A stretch of 64,000 bases of DNA, taken from positions 2,108,001 to 2,172,000 of the forward strand of contig JAMXDE010000008.1 in assembly GCA_026770025.1 (NCBI GenBank). Reading direction: 5' to 3'. Position numbers and translations under genes: made by a program. Below, piece after piece: positions 61,194 through 64,000 of this stretch (within the stretch, counting starts at the first letter, position 1; the number at the start of each line of letters is the position of its first letter). The notes below the pieces were generated by a model. It was not told the origin of the DNA, made no database searches, and was given only the letters and a program-made list of their open reading frames with translations. The stretch is from Craspedostauros australis. Taxonomy: Eukaryota > Bacillariophyta > Bacillariophyceae > Mastogloiales > Achnanthaceae.

Positions 61194-62963
61194 TGCTGAT
61201 GGCACTTCACAAGTTTCGCAGTTGGAGTTTCGCACTCAGCAGGTCTCTGTTCCAGTGACAGTTGCTTTGCTTTGTGTTTGTCTTCCTTTGCTTTGTGTTG
61301 GCTTCGTGTTGCGTCGTGGCTTTGGGAGCTATCGTCTCCTCTGAGATCGCTTTCGTGGAAATCGGCGAAGCAGTGCTGTCCGTACCTTCTTGTGTCGGAG
61401 TGCTCTCGCAACGCTTGCTTTGTCTTCGCTTGTTAGATTGTTTGGTTGTCTGATTGTCTGATTGACTGAATGTAGATGGAGAGGGAGAGATCGATCACTG
61501 GATGTGTGCGCTCAATGAATATAATTACAACTCTCCACACCCACAGAGTTTGCGTGGAAGTGAAGTTGATTGGATCGGTCCTGTGATTGGTCTTGATCGG
61601 TTGTCCGCTCTTGCTTTCACCTCTTCGATGCTTTTTCGTCCGTGAGAGTGAGTGTTTGCTTCTCCTTTGTCTTCCCTCGTTTCCTCTTCCCTTGCCTCTC
61701 TTTGCCTTTCTCTTGTGCGTGGTTTCTTTTAGCCTGCACGCGGTTGTGCCGTATTGTTTGGTGTTGTTGTCCCGCCACGTTCCCTCTTGTGCTTGTCGTG
61801 TTTGTACGTATCGTGTTCGTCCATCCGTGATGGCCGAACGCGAGCCACGAACACAGAAGCGCGGCAAACAAGCGCGTCCGTCACCGAGTTCATCATGTGA
61901 TTGCACTTGTTCTTCGTCGCAGTCTCGTCCATCGCTCATTGTGCTACATGTCACGTAGTCGTTATGGAACGTTAAAAACGAATCACGTGGTGTCGACGAA
62001 ATTCAAACACGAATCAGATGTGTTTTTGCAAAATCGCGTGACGTTTGACACCAACATCGTCGTGACACACAAGACTTGATGGGTTTGGTTGCTGTTGCTA
62101 TCATCACTGTCGTCGCCAATACAGACACCAAAATCTTCGTGTTGCAGAGAACGAGTCTGTAACATCAGCATCAAACGATGTTGGCAAAGTATGGGAGTGG
62201 TTGAGGTAACGTAGCAAATGCAAATTGGGGTTGACGGATGGATGGTGGTTCTTGTGACTGTTCAGTGCCGTTTTCCTTGGCGAAACTTTATCTCCATCCG
62301 ACATCGTGCGGATGCACGTGTTGGCAGTGGTACTGTACTCTTACATACGACCGGTGGTGCTTGCGCAGCACTGTTCCTGATGCTCCAGAGTTTTAGGAAG
62401 CGGGGAGGGGCAACTCCGTGAGGTTTTACTCGCACCTTCATTGCATCCTGTAAAGATACCTCACATCCACCATGTTCAGCCTCGACCTCGACCGATCGAT
62501 CGATTGGTCGATGGGAGAGGCTTGGAGCCTGACGTTCTCGCCATGGAGATTGCTAATAACTCGCGCAGTTGGCAAACGGAGGCTAACGATCAATCGCCAA
62601 CAGCCAACGGAAGGAATGGCGGCATCCCTCTTGCTTGCTCCGTTTTGTCTCGTTGCTCTTAGCGGAGTGGGAATTCCTCCGGCCACATTTTCTGTACCAT
62701 CGTTTTACAGCTCCATCACATCCCACCAGGCCAACAGATTCATCAACCGAACAAGAAAGCTTCATTGATAGAGCAGAGTTCTAATAGTATCGTAGTATAG
62801 TCGTACGCTCGAGTAATCCTTGTGCTGGCGTTGCCGCAATAGGAGGCCAAGAATACTCTGCTATAGTCTGCTGTACTCTGCGGGCTGATTGTCATCACCC
62901 CATTCTCTGCAAACATTCAACCAAGTTAGCAGGTCTTCAAATGTAGCCATTGAGCGTATCCAT

Positions 62964-63010
62964 AGAGTACTATGATTACTATGAGTACTATGAGTACTAT
63001 GAGTACTAGA
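62964..63010 (+). repeat. TACTATGAG tandem repeat
   Basis: About five 9-base units of TACTATGAG/TACTATGAT with flanking GAGTACTA words in the intergenic region. Confidence 0.8.
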
Positions 63011-63398
63011 AGTACCATGATAACAACGAGTATATAGTAGTAGAGAGCAATCATCATGAGGTCTCCCACTCTTTTTCCTCCTCGTCCACACGTTTGTCCA
63101 TCATGGGATTTGAATGATCGTCTTGTGGCTGTGTTCCTTCGATACAAAGAGTGTGCTCCATCACAAAGCCTAGCCACAACAGCATGTCGCCATTCATCCT
63201 TCTCTCTTCTGTGCCTGCAACGCACAACTGCCCTTTCGTCGAACGTTGCCAAAAGATTACCATGTGGAATCTTCACAACAGCATAGCCGTGGCATACAGC
63301 AGGTCGGAGTGGAGCGGAGCGGAGCAGGGCCGCCATGGGCGGTCTTTGAGCGATTACTGCGACAGCGCGGGAGAGTCAGTAAACACAATCCATGCTGG

Positions 63399-63424
63399 TC
63401 TCATCTCATCTCATCTCATCTCGT
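63399..63424 (+). repeat. (CATCT)n short repeat
   Basis: Five CATCT pentamers followed by a degenerate CGTCC unit. Confidence 0.75.
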
Positions 63425-64000
63425 CCCATTCCTGATCCTTGGTCCATTTTGGTGCCAAGGAAGAACAAGGAGCAACGGCAACAAGGGGCAAACGTAAACT
63501 CCGGGACATGCGCACGCCTCTCCCCCTCTCCTCTTTGTCCTCGCTCCAAAGGCACGTTGGGAATTCCCACCCACCTCCTTCTGCTTTGACACCACGACCA
63601 CATCGGCCGAACTCGTTCCGACACCCAAAAATGGTCACCACCTGGCTCGGTGTTTTTGGCACTCCCGAGTCCCATCAACGGCTATGCAAAATATTTGATC
63701 GACTAAATTACTTGGACGCGAAAAACGGCTACCGATCCCCACCGAGCCTAAGTAAACCAAGTCCTGCTCACATTTTTGGGCCGACAATTCGGCGACCGCA
63801 TCATTAACGGGTCAGAATGTGGCATAAATTTTCGGCGTGCTGCACGCAAGACAGAAGAGGAACATGCACAGGCACACACCGGATACTTTTCCTTCTCATG
63901 TGCGGACGTCGTTCTTGTCGTTGTTATCGTTGCGGTGGTTGTCTCACCCACCCAGTTTGTTCGTTCGTTCGCTCGCTCGTTCTTTCCTTCTTCGTTGGTG

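Larger units (their letters stand above)
61194..64000. other. 2.8 kb region without a supported gene
   Basis: The first approximately 700 bases are T/G-rich on the plus strand, the expected leader of the minus-strand gene. Short frames at 62472-62768 and 63630-63807 (MVTTWLGVFGTPESH...) might be first exons of a gene leaving the window but have no motif. CATCT pentamers at 63400-63424 and the TACTATGAG repeat are the only clear structures. Confidence 0.4.

Overview
This window reads as nuclear DNA of a photosynthetic stramenopile, most likely a centric diatom. Three observations support that. There is a mitochondrial triosephosphate isomerase-GAPDH fusion (14669 to 11780, minus strand). There is a heterokont-type plastid presequence with an ASA-W cleavage motif (46011). 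Genes carry 0-2 GT-AG introns of about 90-800 bases and are densely packed on both strands. The species cannot be fixed from the sequence alone. There is no operon structure. Exon joins below were worked out by hand from splice sites, reading phase and family conservation.

Layout, left half: SMC3 (cohesin, minus); a large chromatin reader combining an SNF5-like repeat, a 4CXXC_R1 zinc finger, a PHD finger and a bromodomain (plus); the mitochondrial TPI-GAPDH fusion (minus) head-to-head with a stand-alone cytosolic GAPDH (plus); splicing factor SF1/BBP (plus); a mitochondrial CBS-pair protein (plus); NAC beta/BTF3 (minus); PCF11 (plus); ATP11-type F1-ATPase assembly factor (plus); an RHL1-like topoisomerase VI accessory protein (minus); a MutY-type adenine DNA glycosylase (plus).

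Right half: a secreted fasciclin-repeat protein (minus); a Gfo/Idh/MocA oxidoreductase (minus); a four-helix COPI-associated-type membrane protein (plus); a membrane-anchored short-chain dehydrogenase (plus); an aldo-keto reductase (minus); an unrecognised plastid-targeted protein (plus); a bZIP factor (plus); a CAP-domain protein (plus); an F-box plus JmjC protein of the JMJD6 type (plus); and an unknown two-helix membrane protein (minus). Neighbours are mostly divergent or convergent pairs, and several divergent pairs share one 0.5-1.1 kb promoter region.

The accessory part is 49.7-55.4 kb. A 3.9 kb block is bounded by inverted segments (50402 and 54328). Inside these are two direct arrays of 20-bp iterons sharing a perfectly conserved 14-bp core (8 and 9 copies), which enclose a CpG-depleted, broken RNase H/zinc-knuckle retroelement remnant. 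This is the best candidate for something not previously described. Other strong observations are a 564-nt tract identical at all but 3 positions between the two GAPDH genes in inverted orientation (gene conversion), the SNF5/4CXXC/PHD/bromodomain fusion, and a MutY that has lost an iron-sulfur ligand.
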